Below, piece by piece: positions 1-8,323 of a stretch of DNA of 64,000 nt; positions within the stretch are counted from its first letter, which is position 1, and each line of letters opens with the position of its first letter. The stretch comes from Claveliimonas sp034178805. Lineage in GTDB: Bacteria > Bacillota > Clostridia > Lachnospirales > Lachnospiraceae. The position numbers were made by a program, and so were the translations under genes. Under the pieces are notes generated by a model. The model did not search any database and was not told the DNA's origin. It saw only the letters and a list, made by a program, of their open reading frames with translations. The stretch covers positions 281,496 through 345,495 of the forward strand of contig NZ_JBNPMZ010000001.1 in NCBI RefSeq assembly GCF_050314255.1, written 5' to 3'.

Positions 1-925
1 GTCCTATCTGAAGCCAGATACAAACTATACATCCGATTCCAAAACTTACAAAACTTTCCATCAACTGTGCACCCAGAAGAAATCCAAAACACGCACTTGC
101 GATTCCCGCAGCCAGAACCTGAAAATAACTTTTTTTCGGCGGTATTTTCTCAATCTCCTCAAGACGCCTGAATGCTTCTTCAAGCCCCACATTTCCAGCT
201 GCAATTTCTCTGGACAGATCGTTCACTTCAGCCACAATACCCAGATGTGCCCCGGAAAGCGGAATATTTTTTATTGTTGTATAAGAATCTTCTGCTCCGG
301 TCTGGGCACTGATAAAAATAGCATGACTCAGAGTGAATACATCAATGTCATCCACATGAAATCGATGGCAGATATGTTGAATTGTTTCTTCAACCCGGAA
401 AATTTCTCCTCCGTTTTTCAGAAGGATACGTCCTGCCTCCATGGCAAGATCAACAACTCTTCTGACATTTACCTCTGAATCCAGATGCTTTTTCAGATAT
501 ACCATATCTGTAAGAAGTTTTCCATCATCAAAAACAGGCAGTCTGTAATGATCTACAAAAAAATTCACCACGATATGAGAATTAGAGAAGCCGCATTTTT
601 TATAAAATTCTATACTTCTCGCAATATTCCCGGTTCCAACGTACATCATATCACAGGATTCAGCATAATATTCACATAAATAATGGACCATAACACTGCC
701 AAATCCCCTTCCTCTGGCTTCCTCCCGGGTTACAATGTTCTTCAGTTCGCAGGTTCTGTTCTTAAGCCGCACTACCACTGCCACTGTCTGAACCTGCTCC
801 TCCTCATATAACAAAAACATATCCCCGGAATCCAGATATTTTTCTATCATGTCTTCCTGGGGATCTGCCATTAACAGGAGATTAAGATACTCCCTTTTAT
901 TCTCCGTAATCTTTTCAATCTTCAT
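1..925 (-). CDS. GNAT acetyltransferase fused to ThrE-type threonine/serine exporter domain (partial)
   Basis: The reading frame starts at ATG 925 and stays open to the window edge, so the C-terminus is missing. Residues 1 to about 150 read as a GNAT N-acetyltransferase: an acetyl-CoA loop with R-G-R-G-F-G-S near residue 70, then G-T-G-N-I-A-R-S-I-E-F-Y-K-K-C-G-F, ending in the typical D-M-V-Y-L-K-K. Without a stop codon it runs on after only a few residues into the N-terminal half of a ThrE/DUF1212 threonine/serine exporter (D-L-A-M-E-A-G-R-I-L-L-K-N-G-G-E-I-F-R-V-E-E-T, later N-I-P-L-S-G-A-H-L-G and V-N-D-L-S-R-E-I-A) and at least one hydrophobic segment at the window edge. In this family the N-terminal part is cytoplasmic and the C-terminal part is membrane embedded. 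The in-frame join is unusual. The substrate is unknown. Confidence 0.8.
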   Translation of the reverse strand, partial: MKIEKITENKREYLNLLLMADPQEDMIEKYLDSGDMFLLYEEEQVQTVAVVVRLKNRTCELKNIVTREEARGRGFGSVMVHYLCEYYAESCDMMYVGTGNIARSIEFYKKCGFSNSHIVVNFFVDHYRLPVFDDGKLLTDMVYLKKHLDSEVNVRRVVDLAMEAGRILLKNGGEIFRVEETIQHICHRFHVDDIDVFTLSHAIFISAQTGAEDSYTTIKNIPLSGAHLGIVAEVNDLSREIAAGNVGLEEAFRRLEEIEKIPPKKSYFQVLAAGIASACFGFLLGAQLMESFVSFGIGCIVCIWLQIG

Positions 926-1022
926 AATGCCAATGCCCCGCAATCAGTCTCTTGTTAATCGCACCTATTATAACATTGGTTTTTCCAAAATTACAGATAT
1001 TTTTCTATTTAATTTTTTAATT

Positions 1023-2183
1023 CTATTCCAGACCAGCCGGGCACGCAATAAGAACACTTCCATCTTTCGTATACAGTTTACCCTCTATACTGCAGTAATA
1101 CTCGTTATCAGGATTCACCCATATATAAACCAGATCCATCATCCCGTCAAAAGCGCCCGGTTCTATGTCATGAATATTTGCAGGAATATATACTTCGTAT
1201 ACCTCTGTAGTCAGAGAAGCAAATGCTCCCGCTGCAATTCCTTTATATTTTTCTTCAGATGGAATATTCAGCACTCCATCTGTAATACTTTCAATCCCTC
1301 CTGTATAATCGATAATATATCCCGATTCATTCAGTACAAACGGACTGAGTGCCTCCCAACCGGCATAAAGATTTACAACATAGATTCCGCGCTCCGACGA
1401 TTCAAAAGGAACCGTCGCCTCTTCATCAAGATACCATCCGGTAAAATGATACCCCTTTCTTTCCGGAACCAGAACACAGTCTGTATTTAACCGATAATCA
1501 TACAGAACTGTCTCCATCTGCCCTCCAGTGCCATTATTATAATGAAGCACAGCTTTATAATCCACAACACCATATGGAACGATTACCGTATTGTCATTAT
1601 AAGTAATAGTTAAATTCTTCATTCCGGTAGTTTCTGTATCCAGACCGCTCACGCTGCAATCATCCAGTGACACCATTTTGTCGCCCAACATCAGATTAAT
1701 ATCCGCCAGATCTATTTTACTTCCCACACAATAATCCTGCGCCAGGCTACCGATATATGTAAACACTAATCCTGAACTCACATTTTCCTTATCTTCCACC
1801 TGGGTATCCGAATCATTCACCATTTCAGTATAAGGTACTGTTCTATCCACCATATTCCCTGTTCCTTCATAAGACACCGTTATTTTTCCTGTTTCCAGTT
1901 CTGTAACCTGTTCAGAAGGCATGCTTAGATTCGTTATCTCTTCGGCATTATCTTTGGTTTTTGCATGCAGCGCCTCCGGATTTAGTTTTACGTTTTCTTT
2001 TCTTATCACCGAAGAATTTCCCACAATTGACTCGTTCGTTTCTGCCTGCTTTTTGGAAGTAAATGCTCTGAATACCGCCTCCTTATTTACCGGTAAAATC
2101 CACCATGACATTACCACCATAAAACAAGCGAGAACCATCATTGTCAGAATTCCTTCATTGAATGTTATTTTCTTCGTTCTCAT
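1023..2183 (-). CDS. Membrane-anchored surface protein with Big_3-, InlB-repeat- and BspA-like segments
   Basis: A 386-residue protein of unknown function. An N-terminal hydrophobic helix (I-L-T-M-M-V-L-A-C-F-M-V-V-M-S-W-W-I-L) follows a short basic cytoplasmic end, so the rest should lie outside the membrane. After an acidic, Ser/Glu-rich linker comes a Big_3-like Ig segment (D-L-A-D-I-N-L..., L-T-I-T-Y-N-D-N). Next is a Listeria-Bacteroides (InlB B) repeat with the G-Y-H-F-T-G-W-Y core, and finally a BspA-like leucine-rich stretch (I-P-S-E-E-K-Y-K-G-I-A-A-G-A-F, I-P-A-N-I-H-D-I-E-P-G-A-F). The frame is open to an ATG at 2246, but that codon lies inside the terminator hairpin of the upstream operon, so the start at 2183 is preferred although its ribosome binding site is weak. 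Such modules are common in adhesins and surface proteins; no catalytic domain is seen. Confidence 0.65.
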   Translation of the reverse strand: MRTKKITFNEGILTMMVLACFMVVMSWWILPVNKEAVFRAFTSKKQAETNESIVGNSSVIRKENVKLNPEALHAKTKDNAEEITNLSMPSEQVTELETGKITVSYEGTGNMVDRTVPYTEMVNDSDTQVEDKENVSSGLVFTYIGSLAQDYCVGSKIDLADINLMLGDKMVSLDDCSVSGLDTETTGMKNLTITYNDNTVIVPYGVVDYKAVLHYNNGTGGQMETVLYDYRLNTDCVLVPERKGYHFTGWYLDEEATVPFESSERGIYVVNLYAGWEALSPFVLNESGYIIDYTGGIESITDGVLNIPSEEKYKGIAAGAFASLTTEVYEVYIPANIHDIEPGAFDGMMDLVYIWVNPDNEYYCSIEGKLYTKDGSVLIACPAGLE

Positions 2184-2231
2184 ACTTTTATTATAGTGGT
2201 TGCTTCTATACTGCTCAATATTCGGTAGCGC

Positions 2232-2273
2232 AAAAAAAAGTGGCATCTCGACACATCGAGCGCCACTTTTTGT
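2232..2273 (-). terminator. Intrinsic terminator of the glycine reductase operon
   Basis: A near-perfect hairpin (arms AGTGGC and GCCACT extended by CTCGA/TCGAG, four-base loop) sits 22 bases after the grdD stop. On the minus strand it is followed by a run of eight T. The opposite side also has five T, so it may work in both directions. Confidence 0.9.
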
Positions 2274-2294
2274 TTACATAGGTACAGGAACTTC

Positions 2295-3449
2295 TTACTG
2301 AATATATCCTGCCTTCTTAAGCTCTTCTTCAGCTTTTGCAAGATTTGCATCGGATACACGGATGATCGGTCCGGTACATCCCATTCCGCTCTCTGCGTAG
2401 ATGTTAATCTTCCAGAGTGCTTTCACTGCATCCTCCAGATCCATAACTTCGATTCCAGGAATCTGTGCTGTTACGATCTCCTTCGGAGGCTCTTTTACAT
2501 CCTCTGCTGCTCCTGCCGGCTTCTGGGATGCTTTCAGTGCATCCAGGATATCCTTCAGTCCTGCTTTCTTCACAGCTTCGAACTCAGCCTTAGCTACTTC
2601 AAAGACTTTTCCTTTTACCAGCTGTGCTGCATAACGGATCGCATTGGCAATTACAGGTGCTCCGCTGGCTCTGGATACGATCATGACTAACTGCTCATAT
2701 CCCTCTCCGATTCCAGGTCCATAACCGTATCCTGTTGCTTCAAAACTTCCGCCTGTGTTTGCAGAAGACAGCATTTTTACCAGGATATTTCCGGTCAGGG
2801 AATCGGTTACCATGATATCCGGGGATGCCTGCAATACGTCATTTCCTCTCATGACACATCCGCCGTCCGCTCTTCCGGACTCTGCAAATGCTATGTCATA
2901 TCCCTGATCCTTTAACTGTTTCAGGGCTTTCTCAGTCTGACGAGCGCCATCTACATTCAGGATACCTACGGTAGGATTTGCATTACCGCATGCTTTTGCT
3001 GTAATGATTCCGTAGATCGCATTCTTGATCATTCCCTCAATACGGTCTGTACTGGAGGTTCCGGTAGTATTTGCGATATACATCTCTTTTCCCATAGCCG
3101 GTGTCACACAGCGTCCTACTGTGGATACTCCGATTGGGAATGGGAAATGCATGGTTACCGCTGCATCTACCTCTTTATTCTTCAGCATCTCTTCCATCTT
3201 GTCATGGCCTTCTTCATCGTTTGCCACTTTGATGGTCGTAACGCCTTCTGCCTCTAAGGTTCCGATGTAGTATACATCGATTCCGTCCTTTGCTGCTGCA
3301 ACAGCAGCTGCCATGGAGTTCTCCTCTCCATGCTCACTGCCCATTCCAGTCAGGGCAACCTTCGGTCTCTTGCCAAAGCTTCCGGTCTCAAGACCTTCTG
3401 CCATCTCCATAAAAGTGGTGGCAATCATTTTTTCAATATTATTTGCCAT
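2295..3449 (-). CDS. grdD: Glycine/sarcosine/betaine reductase complex component C, alpha subunit
   Basis: Component C takes the carboxymethyl group from selenoprotein A and forms acetyl phosphate, giving ATP by substrate-level phosphorylation. GrdD is the PlsX-like subunit. The 384-residue protein shows the PlsX/phosphate-acyltransferase style G-x-x-x-x-D-G-I repeats, N-T-T-G-T-S-S-T-D-R, D-S-L-T-G-N, and a C-terminal S-G-M-G-C-T-G-P, whose Cys is the conserved redox/acyl residue of the family. ATG 3449 is chosen because AAGGGG lies eight bases upstream; GTG codons six and nine bases earlier would be too close to it. It follows grdC by 12 bases and is the last gene of the operon. Confidence 0.95.
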   Translation of the reverse strand: MANNIEKMIATTFMEMAEGLETGSFGKRPKVALTGMGSEHGEENSMAAAVAAAKDGIDVYYIGTLEAEGVTTIKVANDEEGHDKMEEMLKNKEVDAAVTMHFPFPIGVSTVGRCVTPAMGKEMYIANTTGTSSTDRIEGMIKNAIYGIITAKACGNANPTVGILNVDGARQTEKALKQLKDQGYDIAFAESGRADGGCVMRGNDVLQASPDIMVTDSLTGNILVKMLSSANTGGSFEATGYGYGPGIGEGYEQLVMIVSRASGAPVIANAIRYAAQLVKGKVFEVAKAEFEAVKKAGLKDILDALKASQKPAGAAEDVKEPPKEIVTAQIPGIEVMDLEDAVKALWKINIYAESGMGCTGPIIRVSDANLAKAEEELKKAGYIQ

Positions 3450-3461
3450 AGTCACCACCCC

Positions 3462-5000
3462 TTACTCTGCCATCAGAGTAGCAGCGAAATCTTTCATTGC
3501 TTTCGCAATCAGTCCTTTTACTTCTTCCTCAGATACTCCAGCTTTTGCTTCTTCCTCTGCTGCAGTATTTCCATGGATTACGAAGGATACTCCGTCAAAA
3601 AGGTTGGTCATACGTCCAAGGAACAGACTTCCTTTTCCGATGATCATTGCATTCTTGATCTTTCCTTCCAGAATGTCTTCTCTTGCGAATCCGATGTATG
3701 GTACACCTGACGGAATATGTCCCTGTGTCGGTGCCCATCCGGTCAGACCATGTTTGGTTGTGAATCCTGCAAGCTCCTTACGATCCAGCTCTCCGCGTTT
3801 TACTGCCAACGCTGCGATCATCTTGTAGTTTGCAAGCGGAACATCTCCTGCTCCTGCCGGTTTTGTGATATCCGGGTTCTGCATCTCCGGTGAATATTTG
3901 TCAATATCTGTGATCTTCAGTCCTGCTCTGTCAAGTGGATCTGCTACCAGGCTTCCGATTACGTTCTGTGGTGCGGAACCTGTTCCTACACTGTGACGTC
4001 CCAGCATATTTAAGTCGATCTCCGGATTTACTCCGTCATTTTCAGAAATTACTACTGCGAATCCACCCAGGCAGTCTTCCAGGATCGGAAGGCCTTTCTT
4101 AATGTGGTCTTTTCCGTTCATTCCAAGTTTAGCAGTACATCCTCCGGATGTTACAACTACTGTCTTGTATGCTCCGGATTTTACCAGTGCTGCCGCTTCG
4201 ATCACTGCATGAGTCGGAGCTGCACAGAATCCTCTTGCGTCGGATCCGGTAGCGTTCACAAGTCCAGCAACCTCTGCTGCAGCTTTTGCAAAGTTACCGC
4301 CACCTCTCTGGTTCATGTCACCACATGCTTCCTCAGCACAGTCGATAACATACTCAACTTCTGATTTATCAATTCCTGCATTACGTACTGCATATAACAG
4401 AGCCAGTACACTGGATGCCTTGCTCATTAAGTTCTCATGCATAACGTGTGCGGATAAGTTCACATCAATATCATGGGCGCGTTTTACGCAGCCAACTAAT
4501 TTTCCTTCGTGATATAATCCTTCAGCGTGCTCTTCGTTTACGAAATGCTCGATTTCGGAAAGTTCAACACCCTCGTGGATCTTGCTTACGATATCCTCTG
4601 TGATGATCGGGTTTGCAGCGAATGCATCTTTGTATTTTGCAACAAACTCTTTATCCAGTCTTACAACCTCGAACATATCGCTTGCCTGTACCAGGAATAA
4701 GAACTCTTCCTGTGGCATGATCTCACCGTATTTACCGTAACGGCTTGCTCCCTCTTTCTTCTTATCGAACCATGGGAACTCTACCTCTGCCAGCTCATCC
4801 GGATGAACGTTTCCGATATATGTCTGGTTTGGCCAGTAATTAACTGCATCCTCGTATGAACGAAGATTCTTCGGTACTTCTTTCAGATATTCAGACTCAG
4901 GGTTAACGATCTTCTCTGTAGTCTGTGTTGTTCCATTATATAAAACCATATCAGGTGTATGTACTAATACATAACTTGCCCCTTTAATTACACTGTTCAT
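3462..5000 (-). CDS. grdC: Glycine/sarcosine/betaine reductase complex component C, beta subunit
   Basis: A 512-residue thiolase/FabH-like subunit that works with GrdD to cleave the carboxymethyl-selenoether on GrdA and release acetyl phosphate. Recognisable features are the start (M-N-S-V-I-K-G-A-S-Y-V-L-V-H-T-P-D-M), the thiolase-like region N-A-T-G-S-D-A-R-G-F-C-A-A-P-T-H-A, G-R-H-S-V-G-T-G-S-A-P-Q-N-V-I-G, and T-K-H-G-L-T-G-W-A-P-T-Q-G-H-I-P-S-G near the C-terminus. An upstream in-frame codon exists at 5024, but ATG 5000 has AAAGGTGG correctly placed. It lies between grdA and grdD. The 103-base gap to grdA contains a hairpin without a T tract. Confidence 0.96.
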   Translation of the reverse strand: MNSVIKGASYVLVHTPDMVLYNGTTQTTEKIVNPESEYLKEVPKNLRSYEDAVNYWPNQTYIGNVHPDELAEVEFPWFDKKKEGASRYGKYGEIMPQEEFLFLVQASDMFEVVRLDKEFVAKYKDAFAANPIITEDIVSKIHEGVELSEIEHFVNEEHAEGLYHEGKLVGCVKRAHDIDVNLSAHVMHENLMSKASSVLALLYAVRNAGIDKSEVEYVIDCAEEACGDMNQRGGGNFAKAAAEVAGLVNATGSDARGFCAAPTHAVIEAAALVKSGAYKTVVVTSGGCTAKLGMNGKDHIKKGLPILEDCLGGFAVVISENDGVNPEIDLNMLGRHSVGTGSAPQNVIGSLVADPLDRAGLKITDIDKYSPEMQNPDITKPAGAGDVPLANYKMIAALAVKRGELDRKELAGFTTKHGLTGWAPTQGHIPSGVPYIGFAREDILEGKIKNAMIIGKGSLFLGRMTNLFDGVSFVIHGNTAAEEEAKAGVSEEEVKGLIAKAMKDFAATLMAE

Positions 5001-5058
5001 TGGTTTTCCACCTTTCTTTGACACCCACTGTCATTATGGCATTTATCATCTTATGCAA

Positions 5059-5085
5059 GGAAATGTGCCTCATCGGCACATTTCC
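5059..5085 (-). other. Intra-operon hairpin between grdA and grdC
   Basis: Two 11-base arms (GGAAATGTGCC and GGCACATTTCC) pair perfectly around a five-base loop. No T run follows on either strand, so it is not a standard terminator. It may protect or process the grd transcript and so set the ratio of GrdA to GrdC/D; that is inference. Confidence 0.6.
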
Positions 5086-5103
5086 CCTTTAGATGCATCG
5101 CAA

Positions 5104-5574
5104 TTAAAATTTGCAGAACTCATCTCTGATGGCTGTCATCTCGCTGATGATATCATCAACATCAAGTACCATTTCCATCATACTTACCTGCTCATCATAA
5201 ACTGCTTCGTCAAACTCTTCTTTCATTTCAGGTTCACATACGTGATATACTCTGAGTCCAAGCTGGACCCCTGTCAATGGACCTGCAAAAGTCGGGTCAC
5301 CTGCTGTTACAGTCTCAGCTGCAAGTCCTGCAGCTTCGCCTTCTGCAGCACCAAGAACTACTACTAAGTTCTCTGCGCCGTATTCATCAGCAAATTCCTT
5401 TACTCTCTTCTGATTCTCTAAGTCCATTGCGCCTGCGCTCGTTCAGACGAAACATTCCGTGGATGAAAATACAATCTCAGCACCAGCTGTCTTTACGCAC
5501 TCTGCGATAGCCGGTCCCGGAATTCCATCACGGTCTCCGATAATTATTGCTTTTTTCCCTTCTAAAATAGCCAT
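5104..5574 (-). CDS. grdA: Glycine/sarcosine/betaine reductase selenoprotein A
   Basis: GrdA is the small selenoprotein that carries the carboxymethyl group from component B to component C and is reduced by thioredoxin. Read from ATG 5574 (AAAGGAG upstream) the 156-residue protein begins M-A-I-L-E-G-K-K-A-I-I-I-G-D-R-D-G-I-P-G. It reaches an in-frame TGA at 5443-5445 in the motif C-F-V-U-T-S-A-G-A, so Sec is residue 44 and Cys41 completes the C-x-x-U pair, matching the known family position. After the UGA the frame continues with typical GrdA sequence. A GC-rich stretch just downstream could form the SECIS stem, but I could not draw a long one. A naive gene finder would start the gene at Met 5427 and lose the active site. 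Confidence 0.96.
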
Positions 5575-5639
5575 AATTCAGAGTCTCCTTTCTTATGATA
5601 CTATTGTGTTTATATATGACAAAGAAAATGACCTAATAA

Positions 5640-5957
5640 TTAGATGTATTTCTTAATCATCGCTTCAATTGTTTCTGGTGTACAGTCGTCTTTTACTAAC
5701 TCCTCTACTTTCTCTCCACCTTTGTAGATGGCCATTACAGGAAGTCCAAGAATCTTCTGTGAGATTGCAAGACGACGTGCCTTTGTTGTGTTCAGAGATG
5801 TGAATTTCATCTTATCTCCGTATGTCTCTGCGAACTCATGTACCTTCGGCATCAGTGCCTGGCATGGAACACATCCGTCACCGTAGAAATCTACGAATAC
5901 ATATCCCTCTGCCTCTAATACTTCTGCTGCAAAGTTGTTTTTGTCTAAATCTACCAT
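5640..5957 (-). CDS. trxA: Thioredoxin of the glycine reductase system
   Basis: A 105-residue thioredoxin with a single fold domain. The active site reads G-D-G-C29-V-P-C32, that is, GCVPC instead of the usual WCGPC. The Trp-less form is typical of thioredoxins encoded in grd operons. It should deliver electrons from TrxB to selenoprotein A after each turnover. The start at 5957 has a clear GGAGG site. It lies between trxB and grdA, with 63- and 65-base gaps. Confidence 0.95.
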   Translation of the reverse strand: MVDLDKNNFAAEVLEAEGYVFVDFYGDGCVPCQALMPKVHEFAETYGDKMKFTSLNTTKARRLAISQKILGLPVMAIYKGGEKVEELVKDDCTPETIEAMIKKYI

Positions 5958-6020
5958 TGGTTTCTCCTCCTTTTATTAGGTTTTTATGTCCTGCACAGTA
6001 AAACTACTGTACCAAACAGT

Positions 6021-6965
6021 CTAGAAATAATCAGACATGCTTCTTTCAACCTGAACTGCTGCAATTGCACCGTCTGCTGCTGCAGTAACAACCTGTCTTA
6101 AGCTCTTGATACGAACATCTCCAGCGGCGTATACGCCTGGAATATTGGTGTGCATATCATCATCTGTCTTGATATATCCACGCTCATCCATATCAATGAT
6201 TCCTTCGAACGGTTTGCTGTTCGGAATGGTTCCGATAAATCCGAACACACCGAACATTCCGTCTTCTTCATCTGCCTCAATTGTTGTGATCTCACCGGTC
6301 TTTACATTCTTCACTTTCATCCACTGAAGAATGTCATCTCCACCAACTTCCTCTACAACAGTATCCCACATGAACTCAAGCTTCGGATTCTTGAATGCTT
6401 TCTCCTGAATGGATTTTGCAGCACGAAGCTCATTACGTCTGTGAATAATCGTAACTTTTCTTGCAAATTTTGTAAGGTACATAGCTTCTTCTACTGCGGA
6501 ATCTCCGCCGCCTACTACATATACTTCAAAATCTTCAAAGAAGTTAGCATCACAGGTAGCACAGTAGGAAACTCCTTTACCGGTAAACTCAGCCTCACCT
6601 TTACATCCGATTGGACGTGCATGTGCGCCGGTAGCGATAATTACATTTCTTCCCTGATATTCAGCCTTTGCGCTCTTTAATACCTTAACATCGCCTTCCA
6701 GAGATACCTCTGTAATGGTGTCAGATACACGCTCAGCACCGAATTTAGTAGCCTGTTCTGTCATTCTTGCGATCAGAGACGGTCCGGATTCTCCCTCAAC
6801 GATCTGTCCAGGATAGTTCTCAATCTCATCTGTGATTGCAATCTGTCCGCCATCCTGACCTTTTTCAATAATCAGAACAGAAAGACGGCTTCTTCCTGCG
6901 TACAGTCCTGCTGCTAAACCAGCAGGACCTGCACCCAGGACAATAACGTCATAAATTTTACTCAT
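6021..6965 (-). CDS. trxB: Thioredoxin-disulfide reductase
   Basis: A 314-residue FAD/NADPH flavoprotein. It has the N-terminal FAD Rossmann motif G-A-G-P-A-G-L-A-A-G, the redox pair C135-A-T-C138-D, the NADPH motif V-G-G-G-D-S-A-V-E-E-A, and the C-terminal FAD motif G-V-Y-A-A-G-D-V. It reduces TrxA and so closes the electron path of glycine reductase. The reading frame is open to 7022, but ATG 6965 has AAGGAGA eight bases upstream and gives the usual family length. It follows grdB by 31 bases. Confidence 0.96.
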   Translation of the reverse strand: MSKIYDVIVLGAGPAGLAAGLYAGRSRLSVLIIEKGQDGGQIAITDEIENYPGQIVEGESGPSLIARMTEQATKFGAERVSDTITEVSLEGDVKVLKSAKAEYQGRNVIIATGAHARPIGCKGEAEFTGKGVSYCATCDANFFEDFEVYVVGGGDSAVEEAMYLTKFARKVTIIHRRNELRAAKSIQEKAFKNPKLEFMWDTVVEEVGGDDILQWMKVKNVKTGEITTIEADEEDGMFGVFGFIGTIPNSKPFEGIIDMDERGYIKTDDDMHTNIPGVYAAGDVRIKSLRQVVTAAADGAIAAVQVERSMSDYF

Positions 6966-6996
6966 AACGAAATTCTCCTTAATATTTTCAAATGCT

Positions 6997-8307
6997 CTAG
7001 TCGAAAATTGTCTGTCCGTCAACCTCTGTTGTTAAAGCATTGAGTGCTTTCTCAACGATGTGGCGACGAAGTGCTTTCTCCTCATCTTTATCCAATGCAG
7101 GATTTCCAAGAGGATGTGGAATTGCGATAGCCGGAACGATTCTGTTCGCACCAACCGTCATGGAAATAGGAGTTACTGTACATACATGTACAACCGGAAT
7201 ACCAGCTCTCTCTACTTCTTTAACCATCGTTGCACCGCAACGAGTACAGGTACCTCAAGTGGAGGTGAGGATTACTGCATCAACACCGTCTGCTTTCAGT
7301 TTCTGTGAGAACTCAGCAGCAAATGCCTTAGAGGATGCTACGGCTGTACCGTTACCTGTTGTTGTGTAGAACAGGTGATGTAATTCCCCAATAATTCCTT
7401 CCTTTTCCATATCACGAAGAACGTCAACCGGAAGTACACGGTCAGCATCTTCATTAGCGTAAATCGGATCATATCCACCGTGAGCTGTCTCATAAGTCTC
7501 TTCGGTCAGATCCATAACGCCGGTAATGTCATATTCTCCATAGTGAGAAGCACTGGAGCTTTCGATGTGATCCGGATTTCCCTTCGGAACAATACCACCG
7601 GAAGTAACGAGTGCAATTTTAGCGTGTGCAAGATCCTTTACTGCCGGATTCGGATCAACTCTGTCGAAGTCTGGCATCGGGAACTCTGTCTCAAACGGCT
7701 TATCAGCCAGTTTCTTAAGCAGCATCTTAACTGCACGCTTGGAACCTCTTTCTTTCTCAAAGAAGTTAACACGAACACCATTTGGCATATATCCTTCTTC
7801 GCAGGATGCACCGATTGCCTCACCTTTTGCAAGTTTGATTGCAAGAGGAGCCATCTTCTTAACTGCATCTCTCATACCTGCTGCATTATTCTTTGTAGAA
7901 ACCATATATACCTGATTCTTGAACATATCAGCACCAGGGTTCTCTACATACATACCTGTCAGTGCAGGAATTCCAAGTTCTTCCTGAACTGCTGCAGCGA
8001 TAGTACCACATGCAACACCATAACGTCCAGCATTGAATGCCGGTCCTGCGATAAATACATCCGGAGCCTGCTCCTTAACCATTGCAAGGATATCTGCTTT
8101 TGCTTTCTCCAGATTCTCATTGAAGTAAGAGTCACCACAAATGATTGTTGCAACAATCTCTGCTTCATCCTTAAAATTCTGAGTCAGTGCCATACCCGGT
8201 CCAACTACTTCGCCAACACGAAGCTCTGCCGGATAATCTGCTTTTTCTTCTCCACCAATCTGTGCAAAGAACTGATTGATGTAATGAACAACTTTAATCT
8301 TAGCCAT
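6997..8307 (-). CDS. grdB: Glycine reductase component B gamma subunit (selenoprotein)
   Basis: GrdB is the selenium-containing catalytic subunit of substrate-binding component B; its Sec attacks the alpha-carbon of the glycine Schiff base held by GrdE. The frame from ATG 8307 reaches TGA at 7255-7257 and continues with U351-G-T-C-T-R-C-G-A-T-M, i.e. a U-x-x-C-x-x-C motif, to TAG at 6997. Total length is 436 residues, as expected for the family. A hairpin with arms CGTTGC/GCAACG and a GGT loop lies 12 bases after the UGA and is a good SECIS candidate. It is placed 16 bases after grdE and 31 before trxB. Confidence 0.96.
7228..7242 (-). other. Candidate bacterial SECIS hairpin in grdB
   Basis: Six-base arms CGTTGC and GCAACG close a GGT loop starting 12 bases downstream of the UGA at 7255-7257. 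Bacterial SelB recognises a short stem with G/U in the loop immediately after the UGA, which this fits. The same hairpin recurs in grdB2. Confidence 0.7.
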
Positions 8308-8323
8308 TATCTTATCCTCCCTT

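Noticed and set aside
2184..2246. N-terminal extension of the surface protein to ATG 2246
   Set aside because: The codon lies inside the terminator hairpin of the upstream operon and the extra residues show no domain; ATG 2183 gives a normal anchor helix near the N-terminus.
5104..5574. grdA, grdB, grdB2 and the arsM-like gene appear broken by in-frame UGA codons
   Set aside because: Each UGA sits at a known or expected Sec/Cys position, the frame continues with family sequence, and hairpins follow in three cases. They are read as selenoproteins and not as pseudogenes.
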